A DNA stretch of 64,000 nt, from NCBI RefSeq assembly GCF_001939115.1, contig NZ_MQTZ01000042.1, forward strand, positions 62,001-126,000, in the 5' to 3' direction. Origin of the DNA: Leptolyngbya sp. 'hensonii' (GTDB lineage Bacteria > Cyanobacteriota > Cyanobacteriia > GCF-001939115). The notes beneath the pieces were generated by a model. The model did not search any database, had not been told where the DNA came from, and saw only the letters and a program-made list of their open reading frames with translations. The translations under genes were made by a program, and so were the position numbers. This document shows, piece by piece, positions 55,233 to 64,000 of this stretch. Numbering within the stretch: the stretch's first letter is position 1; each line of letters opens with the position of its first letter.

Positions 55233-56504
55233 TTAGATTCCGGTCATGTAACTGTAGACGGTACCAGAAACCTGACGAATAAAGTTCCGTCCAGCAATGT
55301 CGTTATAGGGTCGAATCACTAGGACTGCCCCCAGGTAGCGCTTGCCGTTGGGTAGCTCGATAATTCCAGCATCCCCCAGCATAAAGCCAATATCCCCCGT
55401 TTTATGGGCGATCGTGGCTCCAGTCCCCAGACCAGCGGGCAGCAGGGTTCTGGTTTTGGTTCGGCGCAGAATCCCCAGGGCCTCATCCTGACTTTGGGGC
55501 GAGAGGAGTTTTCTCTGATCCAGCAAGGACAGAAGATAGACCATTTCTCGGGCTGTCGTGGTGTTGGTGCCTGACAAATCTGGCAACCAGTTGCGAATCA
55601 CCGTCTTCTTCAAGCCCCAACTGCGAAAGCGTTGATTCAAAACACTGATCCCCCCCATACGATGAATGATCATGTTAGTGGCCGTGTTATCGCTGATCAC
55701 AATCATCTGAGTGGCTGTTTTCAGCGCACTGAATTTACTCCAGGCTGGTAGGTCTTGCATGGTTCCAGAACCGGACGCAATCAACTCAGGGCGCATCACT
55801 AGCGTCTCATCCAGGCGGATTTTCCCAGCATCCACATCCTGGAAAAAAGCGATCAGAATCGGTAACTTAATGATGCTGGCCGTGGGGAACGTCTTATTTC
55901 CATTAATGTCCAAGTAATTGCCGGTATCCACATCCAGGAAAAACAGGCCGGATTTGAGCGCAGGATAGTTCGCCCGTAAGGTCTGGATGCGATCCTGTAA
56001 CCAGGCCAGTTCTTGGCCCAGGACGATCGGTCCTTCCAGTTTCTCAACCGGGGGAGATTGCACCGCCACAGGCTGAGGCTCGGAATCAGTCACCACCGCC
56101 TCAGGGGGCAGGCGTTGGGGTTGGGGTAATTGAACACTCCACTGAGTTGAGGATTGCCCCCGCACAATCACTTGTCGTGGGTCGATCGTGTATCCCGGAG
56201 CCAATTCCACGACCAGGCGTGTCGTCGCCGCATTGAATTGACCGATCCGAATCCCTTGAATGACGCCACCTACCGACTGATTGATTTTGGGCCGACCCAG
56301 GGCAATACCGGGCAAATCAATCACCAGCCGGGTGGGATTGGCCAGCAATTGGGCCGTTGGTTCTACATCCTCATCGGTCGTGAAAGTCAGTTGATTTTGA
56401 CTGGGTTCAAAGCGCCAGGATTGCAGTTTAGCTGCCTGGGCAGGCAGAGAGAGCAGCAAAGAGCTCAGGAGCAACCCAGGAAACAACCATTGAATCTTCT
56501 TCAT
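55233..56504 (-). CDS. AMIN-domain + beta-lactamase-fold serine hydrolase
   Basis: A 423-residue exported protein from the ATG at 56504 (MKKIQWLFPGLLLSSLLLSL, a signal peptide ending AQA). An AMIN domain (about 25-140, LQSWRFEPSQNQLTFTTDED) binds peptidoglycan or localises proteins to the septum. The catalytic half has the penicillin-recognising motifs: SIIK (SxxK) at TASIIKLPILIAFF, SDN at VISDNTATNMII and KTG at AHKTGDIGF. Class A-like enzymes of this type can be beta-lactamases or carboxypeptidases; the AMIN fusion favours a cell-wall role. No general-base Glu was identified, so drug hydrolysis is uncertain. Confidence 0.85.
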   Translation of the reverse strand: MKKIQWLFPGLLLSSLLLSLPAQAAKLQSWRFEPSQNQLTFTTDEDVEPTAQLLANPTRLVIDLPGIALGRPKINQSVGGVIQGIRIGQFNAATTRLVVELAPGYTIDPRQVIVRGQSSTQWSVQLPQPQRLPPEAVVTDSEPQPVAVQSPPVEKLEGPIVLGQELAWLQDRIQTLRANYPALKSGLFFLDVDTGNYLDINGNKTFPTASIIKLPILIAFFQDVDAGKIRLDETLVMRPELIASGSGTMQDLPAWSKFSALKTATQMIVISDNTATNMIIHRMGGISVLNQRFRSWGLKKTVIRNWLPDLSGTNTTTAREMVYLLSLLDQRKLLSPQSQDEALGILRRTKTRTLLPAGLGTGATIAHKTGDIGFMLGDAGIIELPNGKRYLGAVLVIRPYNDIAGRNFIRQVSGTVYSYMTGI

Positions 56505-56646
56505 AGGATTTCGGAGGTGTGAGGAGACAAGGGCAATGTCGGACAAAGGTTGAGTTTTGTTTCTTTACAGAGCAGCGTAGTTGTGATCCGGATCTCACGG
56601 CACAAGCTCCATAGGCCGTTGGAGCTTAATAAAGTTTTAATGATAA

Positions 56647-57219
56647 TCAGGGTTCTACTTCCTGTAAAGGAGGTTCTGTTTCCAGCGATTCAATTGCGTC
56701 CTCGTCTATTTGGGCAACAGGCTGCGCCCCTTTCACCGGTCTGAGCAGAAGTTGATTGGGGAGTTGTTCAATCTGGAAGTACTGATTGAATTTATCCGTC
56801 ACTTGCAGCCAGTAAGACCGGCCATCAGATTGACGGCGCTTACGAACGAACCCCTTTTCAACCAGTTCTGGTACATGCTGATACACACCCGAGCCGCGCA
56901 AGTTGACGAGGTCTGTCTGAGAAATCGTCCCCCGCAGTGCGATCGCCGCCAGGGTCCGCAACGCCCCAACTCCCAAATCTACCGGAATTAATGTGTCCAC
57001 CAGATTCTGATAGGCTTCTCGCAATTGCAGCGTGTAGCCTTCTGCAGTTTCTACCACTTCCAGGGCACTATCCCGATGGGCATAGTCAGCCATCAGTTCA
57101 ATTAACCCGTCCTCAATGGCATCCCGATCGCATCCGGCATAGTCTGCTAGCTCATTCAGTGAGAGCGGTTTACCTTTCAGGTAAAGAATGGCCTCAATCC
57201 GGGTAGCAAGACGAGTCAT
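56647..57219 (-). CDS. scpB: Segregation and condensation protein B
   Basis: A 190-residue ScpB with paired winged-helix domains (IEAILYLKGKPLSLNELADY; RTLAAIALRGTISQTDLVNL; RGSGVYQHVPELVEKGFVRK). It forms the kleisin complex with ScpA and SMC for chromosome segregation. Start at the ATG at 57219, as MTRLATRIEA begins the family; the frame upstream to 57276 adds 19 unrelated residues. Divergent from the CadD-like gene with 73 bp between starts. The spacer to the serine-hydrolase gene has no gene. Confidence 0.92.
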   Translation of the reverse strand: MTRLATRIEAILYLKGKPLSLNELADYAGCDRDAIEDGLIELMADYAHRDSALEVVETAEGYTLQLREAYQNLVDTLIPVDLGVGALRTLAAIALRGTISQTDLVNLRGSGVYQHVPELVEKGFVRKRRQSDGRSYWLQVTDKFNQYFQIEQLPNQLLLRPVKGAQPVAQIDEDAIESLETEPPLQEVEP

Positions 57220-57292
57220 GATTTTGGGATGAAGTGGGAGGATAAACTGGGGTATTTCAACATCAATTCCTAACAAATTCCTAAGTTACCCT

Positions 57293-57934
57293 ATGGGCCA
57301 ATTTTTCAGCACTTTAATCGCCGGAGTTACGGCTTTTGTGGCCACCAATCTTGACGATTTAGTCATCCTGCTCCTTTTCTTTGCCCGCATCAACAGCACC
57401 TTTCGCCCTCACCATATTGTGAGTGGACAATACTTGGGGTTTACAGTTCTGGTGCTGCTCAGTTTACCGGGCTTCTTTGGCGGCCTGCTGATCTCAAAAC
57501 CCTGGATTGGTCTGCTGGGCCTGCTCCCGATCGCGATCGGGGTGCATGAATTCCTGTCCCAGGAGGAACCCAAGGACGGGGAGGAACTCCCCCAGGCTCC
57601 ACCCAGCTTATCCGTCATTGGGAAATTGTTGGGGCTTTTCACCCCCCAGACCTACCAGGTCGCTGCTGTGACGATCGCCAACGGGGGCGACAACATTGGA
57701 GTCTATATCTCGCTGTTTGCCGGACTGAGCCTGCCACAACTGGGTCTGATTCTGGGGGTTTTCGGAATCGGGGTGGGGTGCTGGTGTTATCTGGCCCAGC
57801 AGTTGGCGACCCATCCTGTGATGGCAACCCTTCTGATGGGTTATGGGAAAAAGGCCGTCCCCTATGTCCTGATTGGGCTGGGAATCTATATCCTGGTTGA
57901 AAATGGGAGCTACCGATTGTTCTACAGGCCGTAA
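57293..57934 (+). CDS. CadD-like cadmium-resistance transporter
   Basis: A 213-residue membrane protein with about five to six helices. The N-terminal VTAFVATNLDDLVILLLFFA and a second NGGDNIGVYISLFAGL are the duplicated N/D motifs of the CadD family, in which the two Asp residues lie in opposing membrane helices. CadD proteins export cadmium and similar divalent cations; other members are uncharacterised. Single-gene unit. Confidence 0.85.
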   Translation: MGQFFSTLIAGVTAFVATNLDDLVILLLFFARINSTFRPHHIVSGQYLGFTVLVLLSLPGFFGGLLISKPWIGLLGLLPIAIGVHEFLSQEEPKDGEELPQAPPSLSVIGKLLGLFTPQTYQVAAVTIANGGDNIGVYISLFAGLSLPQLGLILGVFGIGVGCWCYLAQQLATHPVMATLLMGYGKKAVPYVLIGLGIYILVENGSYRLFYRP

Positions 57935-58130
57935 CTTGAATCAAAACAGGAAAAATTAGAGCTTCCCCCCACAGAAAACATCTCTACAACCCCTCTACAA
58001 CCCCATGCAAATTATCAAAAAACGTGAAGGCCACCATTGACCACATCCAGTTACAGGTGAGAAACTTTGCTGGGGGTCACGAGGCGGTTGGTCACTACTT
58101 TATTTGAGTATTAAGTTTTAAGGAGATGGC

Positions 58131-58520
58131 ATGACACTGGAATATCCCGAAGACCTGAGGTACATGGACACCCATGAGTACGCCCGTTTGGAGGGCGAAA
58201 TTGCCACGATTGGCATCAGTGCTTTTGCTGTCGATCAGTTAGGGGATATTGTGTTTGTGGAGTTGCCAGAGATCGGCGACGCCTTAACCAAAGGGGAACC
58301 CTTCGGTAGTATTGAGTCGGTGAAAGCCGTTGAAGATCTGAACGCCCCAGTTTCTGGCACCGTGATCGATCGCAATCAGGTCATCCTGGATAGCCCCGAG
58401 GAAATTGCTGAAGATCCTTATGGAGAAGGCTGGCTTTTGAAAGTGCGGGTTGACGACCTGGGAGATCTGGACGATGCCCTCCCTGCGGGTGAATATCGGG
58501 CTCAGGTCGAGGGAGAATAG
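58131..58520 (+). CDS. gcvH: Glycine cleavage system H protein
   Basis: A 129-residue GcvH with the lipoylation lysine in [17 protein letters not shown] and the conserved [21 protein letters not shown]-terminus. It shuttles the aminomethyl group between P, T and L proteins. Strong ribosome site AAGGAG at the start. gcvP follows after 99 bp. I see no glycine riboswitch in the 196-bp spacer upstream. Confidence 0.97.
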   Translation: MTLEYPEDLRYMDTHEYARLEGEIATIGISAFAVDQLGDIVFVELPEIGDALTKGEPFGSIESVKAVEDLNAPVSGTVIDRNQVILDSPEEIAEDPYGEGWLLKVRVDDLGDLDDALPAGEYRAQVEGE

Positions 58521-58619
58521 GCCCCACCCATCCGTTTTTTTGGCTCGGAAAAGGGAGCATGCCATTTGTTAACAGATGTTGCAAAATAGTCAGAAATCCC
58601 TCAATTTTTCCCATCCCCT

Positions 58620-61600
58620 ATGTCAGAGTCCCCCGTCTCCCCCCGTTCCGACCTCAATCGTTTCAATGCAGATTTAACTGGCAGCATCGCAGCAACCCGT
58701 TCTGATCGGAAACGACAGATGACAGATCGGAGAACTACCTCGGTGCTGTCAGACCCTGACCTTGGGGAGGCAACGTCACTACAGGCAGAGGATATAGAGG
58801 TTTTTGCTGATCGTCACATCGGTCCCCGATCGCCGGAAATTCAGTCCATGCTGGCCCTGCTGGGATTTAAGAATCTGGCAGACCTGATTGCTCAGACCAT
58901 TCCCCCGGCCATTCGCCTGCAACATCCGCTTCAGATTGGATCTGGACGAAGGGAGTACGAGCTCCTTCAGGAATTGAAGGCGATCGCCCAGAAAAACCAG
59001 GTGTTCCGGTCCTTCATTGGGATGGGGTACTCCAATTGCATCACTCCCCCGGTGATCCAGCGCAACATTCTGGAGAATCCGGGCTGGTATACCCAGTACA
59101 CCCCCTATCAGCCGGAGATTGCCCAGGGACGTTTGGAGGCCCTGCTGAACTTTCAAACCATGGTTGTAGACCTGACGGGTCTGGAGATTGCCAATGCCTC
59201 CCTGCTGGATGAAGGAACTGCAGCAGCAGAGGCTATGGCCATGAGCTACACCCTGCAGGCTAAAACAGGGGTGAAAACCTTCTGGGTTTCGGAGCATTGC
59301 CATCCCCAAACGATCGCTGTGGTCCAGACCCGTGCTCTACCCCTGGGCATTGAGGTGGTTGTGGGCAATCACCAAACCTTTACCAGTGATCGACCCATTT
59401 TTGGAGCCCTGCTGCAATACCCGGCGACAGACGGCAGTATTGATGACTATCGGGCGTTCATTGAGCAAGCCCATCGGGCTGGAGCCTTGGTGACGATGGC
59501 CGCTGATCTGTTGAGTCTCACCCTGCTTACCCCACCGGGGGAACTGGGAGCCGACATTGCGATCGGGAACAGCCAGCGCTTTGGCGTCCCTCTCGGTTAT
59601 GGCGGTCCCCATGCTGCTTACTTTGCCACCCGGGAAACTTATAAGCGCCAGATGCCGGGACGATTGGTGGGGGTATCCAAGGATGTGAACGGACGCCCGG
59701 CCCTGCGACTGGCCTTACAGACTCGGGAACAACATATCCGTCGGGATAAGGCCACCAGTAACATTTGCACCGCCCAGGTCCTCCTGGCCATCATTGCCGG
59801 GATGTATGCGGTCTATCATGGTCCCGCAGGATTACAACGAATTGCCCGGCGAGTCCATCGGCTGACCGTCCAGCTAGCAAAAGGATTGCAAGAGTTGGGT
59901 TATACCCTCGGCTCAGACACCTTCTTTGATACCCTGCGCCTTGATCTGAAAGAAGCGGGTGCAGATGAAATTGTGGTGCGGGCGATCGCCCAGGGAATTA
60001 ATCTGCGCTATATCAATGATCGGACGATCGGCATTTCCCTGGATGAAACCACCACCGATCGGGATGTGGCCGATCTACTGGCCCTCTTTGCGGACGGTCA
60101 GGCCACGGCTGCTTTGCCTAATCCCCGATCGGGCTGTACTATCCAGGCCATTCCCCCAGTTTTACGTCGGACTTCCGCTTTTTTGGCCCACCCAGTCTTT
60201 AACACCTATCACTCAGAGACAGAATTACTGCGCTATCTATACCGGCTGCAAACTCGGGATCTGTCCCTGGCTACAGCGATGATTCCTCTGGGCTCCTGCA
60301 CCATGAAGCTGAATGCCACCTCCGAGATGCTGCCCGTAACTTGGCCGGAGTTCGGTCAGTTGCATCCGTTTGTGCCGATCGACCAGGCCCAGGGTTATCA
60401 GATTCTCTTCCAGCAGTTGTCCGACTGGTTAGCCGAGATCACAGGCTTCGCCGGGATTTCCCTCCAACCTAATGCGGGCTCCCAGGGAGAGTATGCCGGA
60501 TTGCTGGTAATCCGGCAGTACCACGAGCAACGGGGTGAAAGCCATCGCACAGTTTGTCTGATTCCCCAATCCGCCCACGGCACCAATCCGGCCAGCGCTG
60601 TCATGGCCGGGATGAAAGTGGTGCCCGTGGCCTGCGATCTCCAGGGCAATATCGACGTGGCCGATCTGCAGGCCAAGGCAGAAGCCCACCAGCAGAACCT
60701 GGCCGCCCTGATGATCACCTATCCTTCGACCCACGGGGTATTCGAGGAGGGAGTGCAGGAGATCTGTGCCATCATCCACCGCTATGGGGGCCAGGTTTAC
60801 ATGGATGGGGCCAATCTGAATGCCCAGGTAGGCCTCTGCAGACCAGCCGATATTGGAGCCGATGTCTGCCACCTGAACCTGCACAAAACCTTCTGCATTC
60901 CCCATGGTGGGGGAGGACCCGGCATGGGACCGATCGGCGTCCAGGCTCATCTGGTGCCCTTCCTGCCGACCCATCCCCTCATCCCCGTAGGTGGAGAGCA
61001 GGGTGTGGGAGCCGTTGCCGCCGCTCCCTGGGGCAGCAGCAGCATTCTGCCCATTTCCTGGGTTTACATTGCCCTGATGGGGGGCACTGGACTAACTCGG
61101 GCAACGGAGGTGGCAATTCTGAATGCCAACTACATTGCGAAGCGGCTAGAAGGCCATTACTCCGTCCTCTACAAAGGTCAGCAGGGCCTGGTGGCTCACG
61201 AATGTATTCTGGACCTGCGCCAGTTTAAGAAGAGTGCCGATATTGACGTGGATGACATCGCCAAACGGCTGATTGACTACGGCTTCCATCCGCCAACCAT
61301 GTCCTGGCCAGTTCCCGGAACCATCATGGTCGAACCAACGGAAAGTGAATCGAAGCAGGAACTGGATCGATTCTGTGATGCCCTGATTGCCATCCGAGAA
61401 GAAATCCGAGAAATCGAGACGGGGCAAATGGATCGGCAGAACAATCTGCTCAAGCATGCCCCCCATACGGCTGCCGATCTGACAGCAGAAACCTGGGACC
61501 GACCCTACTCCCGCGATCGGGCCGTCTTCCCCACCCCCTGGACCCGGGAACACAAGTTCTGGCCTGCCGTGGGACGCATTGACAATGCCTATGGCGATCG

Positions 61601-61649
61601 CAATCTAGTCTGTTCTTGCCTCCCGATGGACGCCTACGGAGATGCCTGA
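58620..61649 (+). CDS. gcvP: Glycine dehydrogenase (decarboxylating), P protein
   Basis: A 1009-residue PLP enzyme, the long form with both halves fused. It decarboxylates glycine and passes the aminomethyl group to GcvH. The PLP lysine lies in [37 protein letters not shown] and [14 protein letters not shown] are typical. A polar N-terminal extension of about 60 residues precedes FADRHIGP, longer than most bacterial P proteins. In cyanobacteria the system serves photorespiration. gcvT is not nearby. Confidence 0.97.
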   Translation: MSESPVSPRSDLNRFNADLTGSIAATRSDRKRQMTDRRTTSVLSDPDLGEATSLQAEDIEVFADRHIGPRSPEIQSMLALLGFKNLADLIAQTIPPAIRLQHPLQIGSGRREYELLQELKAIAQKNQVFRSFIGMGYSNCITPPVIQRNILENPGWYTQYTPYQPEIAQGRLEALLNFQTMVVDLTGLEIANASLLDEGTAAAEAMAMSYTLQAKTGVKTFWVSEHCHPQTIAVVQTRALPLGIEVVVGNHQTFTSDRPIFGALLQYPATDGSIDDYRAFIEQAHRAGALVTMAADLLSLTLLTPPGELGADIAIGNSQRFGVPLGYGGPHAAYFATRETYKRQMPGRLVGVSKDVNGRPALRLALQTREQHIRRDKATSNICTAQVLLAIIAGMYAVYHGPAGLQRIARRVHRLTVQLAKGLQELGYTLGSDTFFDTLRLDLKEAGADEIVVRAIAQGINLRYINDRTIGISLDETTTDRDVADLLALFADGQATAALPNPRSGCTIQAIPPVLRRTSAFLAHPVFNTYHSETELLRYLYRLQTRDLSLATAMIPLGSCTMKLNATSEMLPVTWPEFGQLHPFVPIDQAQGYQILFQQLSDWLAEITGFAGISLQPNAGSQGEYAGLLVIRQYHEQRGESHRTVCLIPQSAHGTNPASAVMAGMKVVPVACDLQGNIDVADLQAKAEAHQQNLAALMITYPSTHGVFEEGVQEICAIIHRYGGQVYMDGANLNAQVGLCRPADIGADVCHLNLHKTFCIPHGGGGPGMGPIGVQAHLVPFLPTHPLIPVGGEQGVGAVAAAPWGSSSILPISWVYIALMGGTGLTRATEVAILNANYIAKRLEGHYSVLYKGQQGLVAHECILDLRQFKKSADIDVDDIAKRLIDYGFHPPTMSWPVPGTIMVEPTESESKQELDRFCDALIAIREEIREIETGQMDRQNNLLKHAPHTAADLTAETWDRPYSRDRAVFPTPWTREHKFWPAVGRIDNAYGDRNLVCSCLPMDAYGDA

Positions 61650-61682
61650 TGTTCTAATTCTGAAAGTTTAAATGTCGAATAG

Positions 61683-61781
61683 GTAGGGTCTCCGGTCAAA
61701 GTCCCAGGACCGGGTGTGGTTATGGGTCTGATGTCCTTCGGCTTGCTGGGACGGTTTTCCCGGCGCAAAGCCATCGTCTAA
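61683..61781 (+). pseudogene. Possible remnant of a PEP-CTERM-type C-terminus
   Basis: A 32-codon frame after a TAG, ending in TAA, reads VPGPGVVMGLMSFGLLGRFS and then RRKAIV. Pro-rich VPxP motif, a short hydrophobic span and a terminal basic cluster are the pattern of PEP-CTERM sorting signals (usual VPEP start, here Glu changed to Gly). No start codon or upstream coding sequence remains, so if it is real it is a leftover of a deleted exported protein gene between gcvP and the flotillin. Similarity is by eye only. Confidence 0.35.
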
Positions 61782-61836
61782 CCCCTAGCAGCGAAACAAC
61801 CCTGATCTGCAAACCCCCTCAAACTTTGAACTACTA

Positions 61837-61937
61837 AGGATCGAAAACTAAATAAAGTGGGGGTTTGAGGGCGAAGCCCCCAAGCAGGGGCAACGCCCCT
61901 GCACCCCAATTGTTCACCTTATTTAATTCGTGATCCT
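61837..61937. mobile_element. MITE-like element with 23-bp terminal inverted repeats
   Basis: A 101-bp segment is bounded by imperfect inverted repeats (61837-61859 and 61915-61937; 18 of 23 bases match, ends AGGATC / GATCCT). Inside are two GC-rich hairpins, GGGGG...GAAGCCCCC and GCAGGGGC-AAC-GCCCCTGC. It has no coding capacity. This fits a small palindromic interspersed repeat or MITE mobilised by a transposase encoded elsewhere. Inside the 369-bp spacer 61650-62018. Confidence 0.6.
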
Positions 61938-61942
61938 AAGCC

Positions 61943-61970
61943 ATGGGATGAACAGTTCTGTTCATCCCAT
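61943..61970. terminator. 13-bp perfect hairpin between convergent gcvP and flotillin genes
   Basis: ATGGGATGAACAG pairs with CTGTTCATCCCAT with a two-base centre, in the space between convergent genes. TTCT follows on the plus strand but no strong T-run on either side, so it is a likely but unproven bidirectional terminator. Confidence 0.55.
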
Positions 61971-62018
61971 TTCTGATCATGCCTTTACCAAGTTCAGCAC
62001 CTGAGTTATGAGACCGGT

Positions 62019-63968
62019 TCAGGAGGGCGTATCCTGGTTGATCAAATCCGATGAGGCAGTAGGCTGGTCGATCGCCGCCCCACCCCCGCTATCCTGCAAC
62101 AGATGCTTAATCTGACCGATCAGACCCGCCAATTTGCCCTCCTCCAGTAAGGTGTTAATCAGTGCCAGCCCACTGGTGGAAAGCAGGAGTTTATTTACAT
62201 CCTGCACCCCGCTGCCATTGCTGCCATTGGCTCCGGGAAAGGCGTAGATGCGGGTATCGCCCAACACACCGGGTTGGGGAGCCAGGGCTTGCAGCACCTC
62301 TGGCAGCCGATCGGCCAGTTCTGGCCAGATGGCCAGAATCAGATTGGCCGTTAGGTTGGCATTACTGATCACATTCTTGGCTTCCATCTGAGCCTGAATC
62401 CCGGCAGCCTCCGCCAGGGCCTTATCCCGATTAGCTGCGGCCAGGGTCCGGATGGCTTCTGCTTCTAATTCAGCCGCCTGCTGGGCGATTTCCGCCTGCC
62501 GCCGCCGCCGAAACACATCAATTTCGACCACGTTCTGTTCCAGCACCCGCTTCTCCTGGGCATCTTTCTCAGCCGCAATCACGGCCAACTTCTGGGATCG
62601 TTCCGCCTTCTCAATTTCTGTGGCCGTGGTCACACTGGCTTCGGCCTTGGCTTGCTGGGCCTCAGCCATAAAACTCTCTCGCTTTTTGTTTGAGATTGAG
62701 ATAGCCACATCTTCCTGGGCCAATTTTGCCAACCGCTCTGACTCAGCCAGTTGCACCTGGGCCTGGAACTTGCTCGACTCCACCGCTTGCTGGCGGGTGA
62801 CTTCGGCAATTTCCGCTTCCTGTTGCTGGATTGCCTGGGTCACTTTTAGTTGCTTGCTCCGTTCTTCCAGGGAAATATCCGCCTCGATCTGACTCTGCTG
62901 CACCGATAGCTTCTTCCGAATTTCCTCTTCCTCAACAGCCTTCTCCTGCAGAATCCGAGTCCGACGCGCTGTTGCTGCTTCCCGGTCTTTGGCTTCCTGC
63001 ATTTCCCGTTCCTGCTGAGCCCGCAGAGCCTCAATCTGGAGTTGTTGCTCTAGGCGAGCGGCTTCTTGCTCCTGGGCAATCTGGAGAGATTTTTTCTGCG
63101 CATCCAATTCCCGTTGCTCGATCGTCACCCTTGTGGTCAACTCTACTTCCCGCTTCTGCTGAATCGATTTCTGAATTGTTTCCGTCCGCAGGCGCACCCC
63201 CTGGGCATCAAAGAAGTTATTGGTGTCATAGGTGTCACTTTCCTGAATTTCTGAAATGGCAATATTATTCAGGGTCAGTCCCACCTTGCTGATGTCCTGC
63301 TGCATCAGGTTAAGCACTTCCTGGGCGAACCCCAGCTTATCTGAGTCGATCTCCGCCAGATCCTTATTCTTGGCTGCGGCCCGAATGGCGTCATCCGCCC
63401 GCTTCTCCAGGGCATTCTTGATATCTTCAGGGGTGATCCGGTTGTACTGGGAAAGACGGGCCGCTGCCGTCAGCACATCCTCCTCACTCGCATTAATGCA
63501 CACGTAGAAAGTAACCCGCATATCCGCCCGCAGATAATCCTTTGTGCGGACCGCCAGTTTGCCCGTTCGTTCCACATCGATCGAGATTTCCCGCAAGGGC
63601 ACCCGGGTCAGTTCATGAAAGCCCGGTAACACCACACAGCCCCCATTTAAAATCACACTCTTGCGTTTAACAAAAACACCCCCCGTGCGCACAAAAGCCT
63701 CGTTGTTGGGCGTGATCACATAGACCCGGGTGTAGGCCCACACACTCAGAAGTGCCAGCAGTACCAACCCCAGGATCAATCCTGGGAAAAACAGTAGACC
63801 CGTCGTTGCCTGTCCTGTCAGTAGTCGGGGAGTGGAGATCTGGGCTACATGTAGGGCAGGATGGGTTGTGGCTGGGGATGGCAGGCTGATTTTAGGCAGC
63901 GGCGCAATCTCCGTCTTGGACGGAGCGGAGATCGGCAGGGACCTAATCAACGTTAACCAGAACAGCAT
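62019..63968 (-). CDS. Flotillin family protein
   Basis: A 649-residue protein from the ATG at 63968, preceded by GAGGAG; a TTG 15 bp upstream is less likely. The start is weakly hydrophobic and the main membrane anchor is at about residues 55-80 (GLLFFPGLILGLVLLALLSV). Then come the PHB/SPFH domain (EAFVRTGGVFVKRKSVILNG; RVPLREISIDVERTGKLAVR), a long Glu/Ala/Gln coiled coil (about 280-510) and the flotillin C-terminus. Flotillins organise membrane microdomains and protein complexes. The last gene in the window; nothing is seen in 63969-64000. Confidence 0.9.
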   Translation of the reverse strand: MLFWLTLIRSLPISAPSKTEIAPLPKISLPSPATTHPALHVAQISTPRLLTGQATTGLLFFPGLILGLVLLALLSVWAYTRVYVITPNNEAFVRTGGVFVKRKSVILNGGCVVLPGFHELTRVPLREISIDVERTGKLAVRTKDYLRADMRVTFYVCINASEEDVLTAAARLSQYNRITPEDIKNALEKRADDAIRAAAKNKDLAEIDSDKLGFAQEVLNLMQQDISKVGLTLNNIAISEIQESDTYDTNNFFDAQGVRLRTETIQKSIQQKREVELTTRVTIEQRELDAQKKSLQIAQEQEAARLEQQLQIEALRAQQEREMQEAKDREAATARRTRILQEKAVEEEEIRKKLSVQQSQIEADISLEERSKQLKVTQAIQQQEAEIAEVTRQQAVESSKFQAQVQLAESERLAKLAQEDVAISISNKKRESFMAEAQQAKAEASVTTATEIEKAERSQKLAVIAAEKDAQEKRVLEQNVVEIDVFRRRRQAEIAQQAAELEAEAIRTLAAANRDKALAEAAGIQAQMEAKNVISNANLTANLILAIWPELADRLPEVLQALAPQPGVLGDTRIYAFPGANGSNGSGVQDVNKLLLSTSGLALINTLLEEGKLAGLIGQIKHLLQDSGGGAAIDQPTASSDLINQDTPS

Positions 63969-64000
63969 GGTTTTGCTCCTCAAGGAATCAACAATTTAAG

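Noticed and set aside
55233-56504. Antibiotic-resistance beta-lactamase
   Set aside because: The SxxK, SDN and KTG motifs fit the fold, but the AMIN domain and lack of an identified general-base Glu favour a cell-wall enzyme, so resistance is not claimed.
57935-58130. Glycine riboswitch before gcvH
   Set aside because: I could not find the paired aptamer helices or the conserved GGAGA-type core.

Overview
The window is chromosomal DNA of a cyanobacterium, probably a filamentous or Leptolyngbya/Oscillatoria-like lineage. Photosystem II genes (psbH, psbN), the nitrogen regulator ntcA, a tocopherol cyclase, a Tab2-type RNA-binding protein, the small RNA Yfr1 next to trxA, many cyanobacterium-specific families (DUF3038, DUF4335, DUF3084, DUF3493, DUF1400, DUF928, DUF3146) and frequent GCGATCGC (HIP1-like) octamers all support this. 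The genus is inference. No rRNA, CRISPR array, transposase or phage gene was seen.

Layout. 1-8.4 kb: a sensor cut by the window edge, then SET, YdcF/DUF218, CHAD and LOG-family proteins, a 15-bp minisatellite, trxA with Yfr1 upstream, a serine-less alpha/beta hydrolase, an orphan Dpp/Opp-type permease and apt. 8.6-15.2 kb: a DUF3038-DUF4335 pair, a pentapeptide-repeat protein, signal peptidase I with a duplicated membrane N-terminus, an N-terminal fragment of a dead thpR (RNA 2',3'-cyclic phosphodiesterase) gene and a DUF255 thioredoxin-fold protein. 15.4-20.9 kb: the most unusual locus. It is a two-gene operon of (i) tandem nucleotidyl-cyclase domains + TIR + AAA-like ATPase and (ii) AAA-like ATPase + transmembrane segment + WD40 propeller. 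20.9-28.6 kb: a surface-glycan island with two GT8-like proteins, a GT10-like enzyme, an ABC exporter with a degenerate histidine-kinase-like tail, and two divergent paralogous GT4 enzymes.

28.7-38.9 kb: tRNA-Thr(CGT), small cyanobacterial genes, then the rimP-nusA-ylxR-infB operon on the minus strand, led by a structured RNA with an intrinsic terminator just before rimP, then hisB, an SLH-like protein and fabI. 39-45 kb: ntcA with an upstream NtcA box, DUF3084, YqgF, pth-tatA, psbH/psbN and tocopherol cyclase. 46.5-52.5 kb: a TpsB-type outer-membrane transporter facing a DUF928-DUF928-CHASE2/adenylate-cyclase cluster. 52.8-64 kb: pmbA, tab2, an AMIN/beta-lactamase-fold protein, scpB, a CadD-like transporter, gcvH-gcvP, a decayed spacer holding a possible PEP-CTERM remnant and a MITE-like element, and a flotillin.

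The best candidate for an undescribed system is 15.3-20.9 kb. The two cyclase domains carry complementary losses, so together they could form exactly one composite active site (the C1/C2 arrangement of animal adenylyl cyclases). They are joined to a TIR domain that keeps its putative catalytic glutamate and to an ATPase module that recurs in the next gene. Biochemical function is inferred, not shown.
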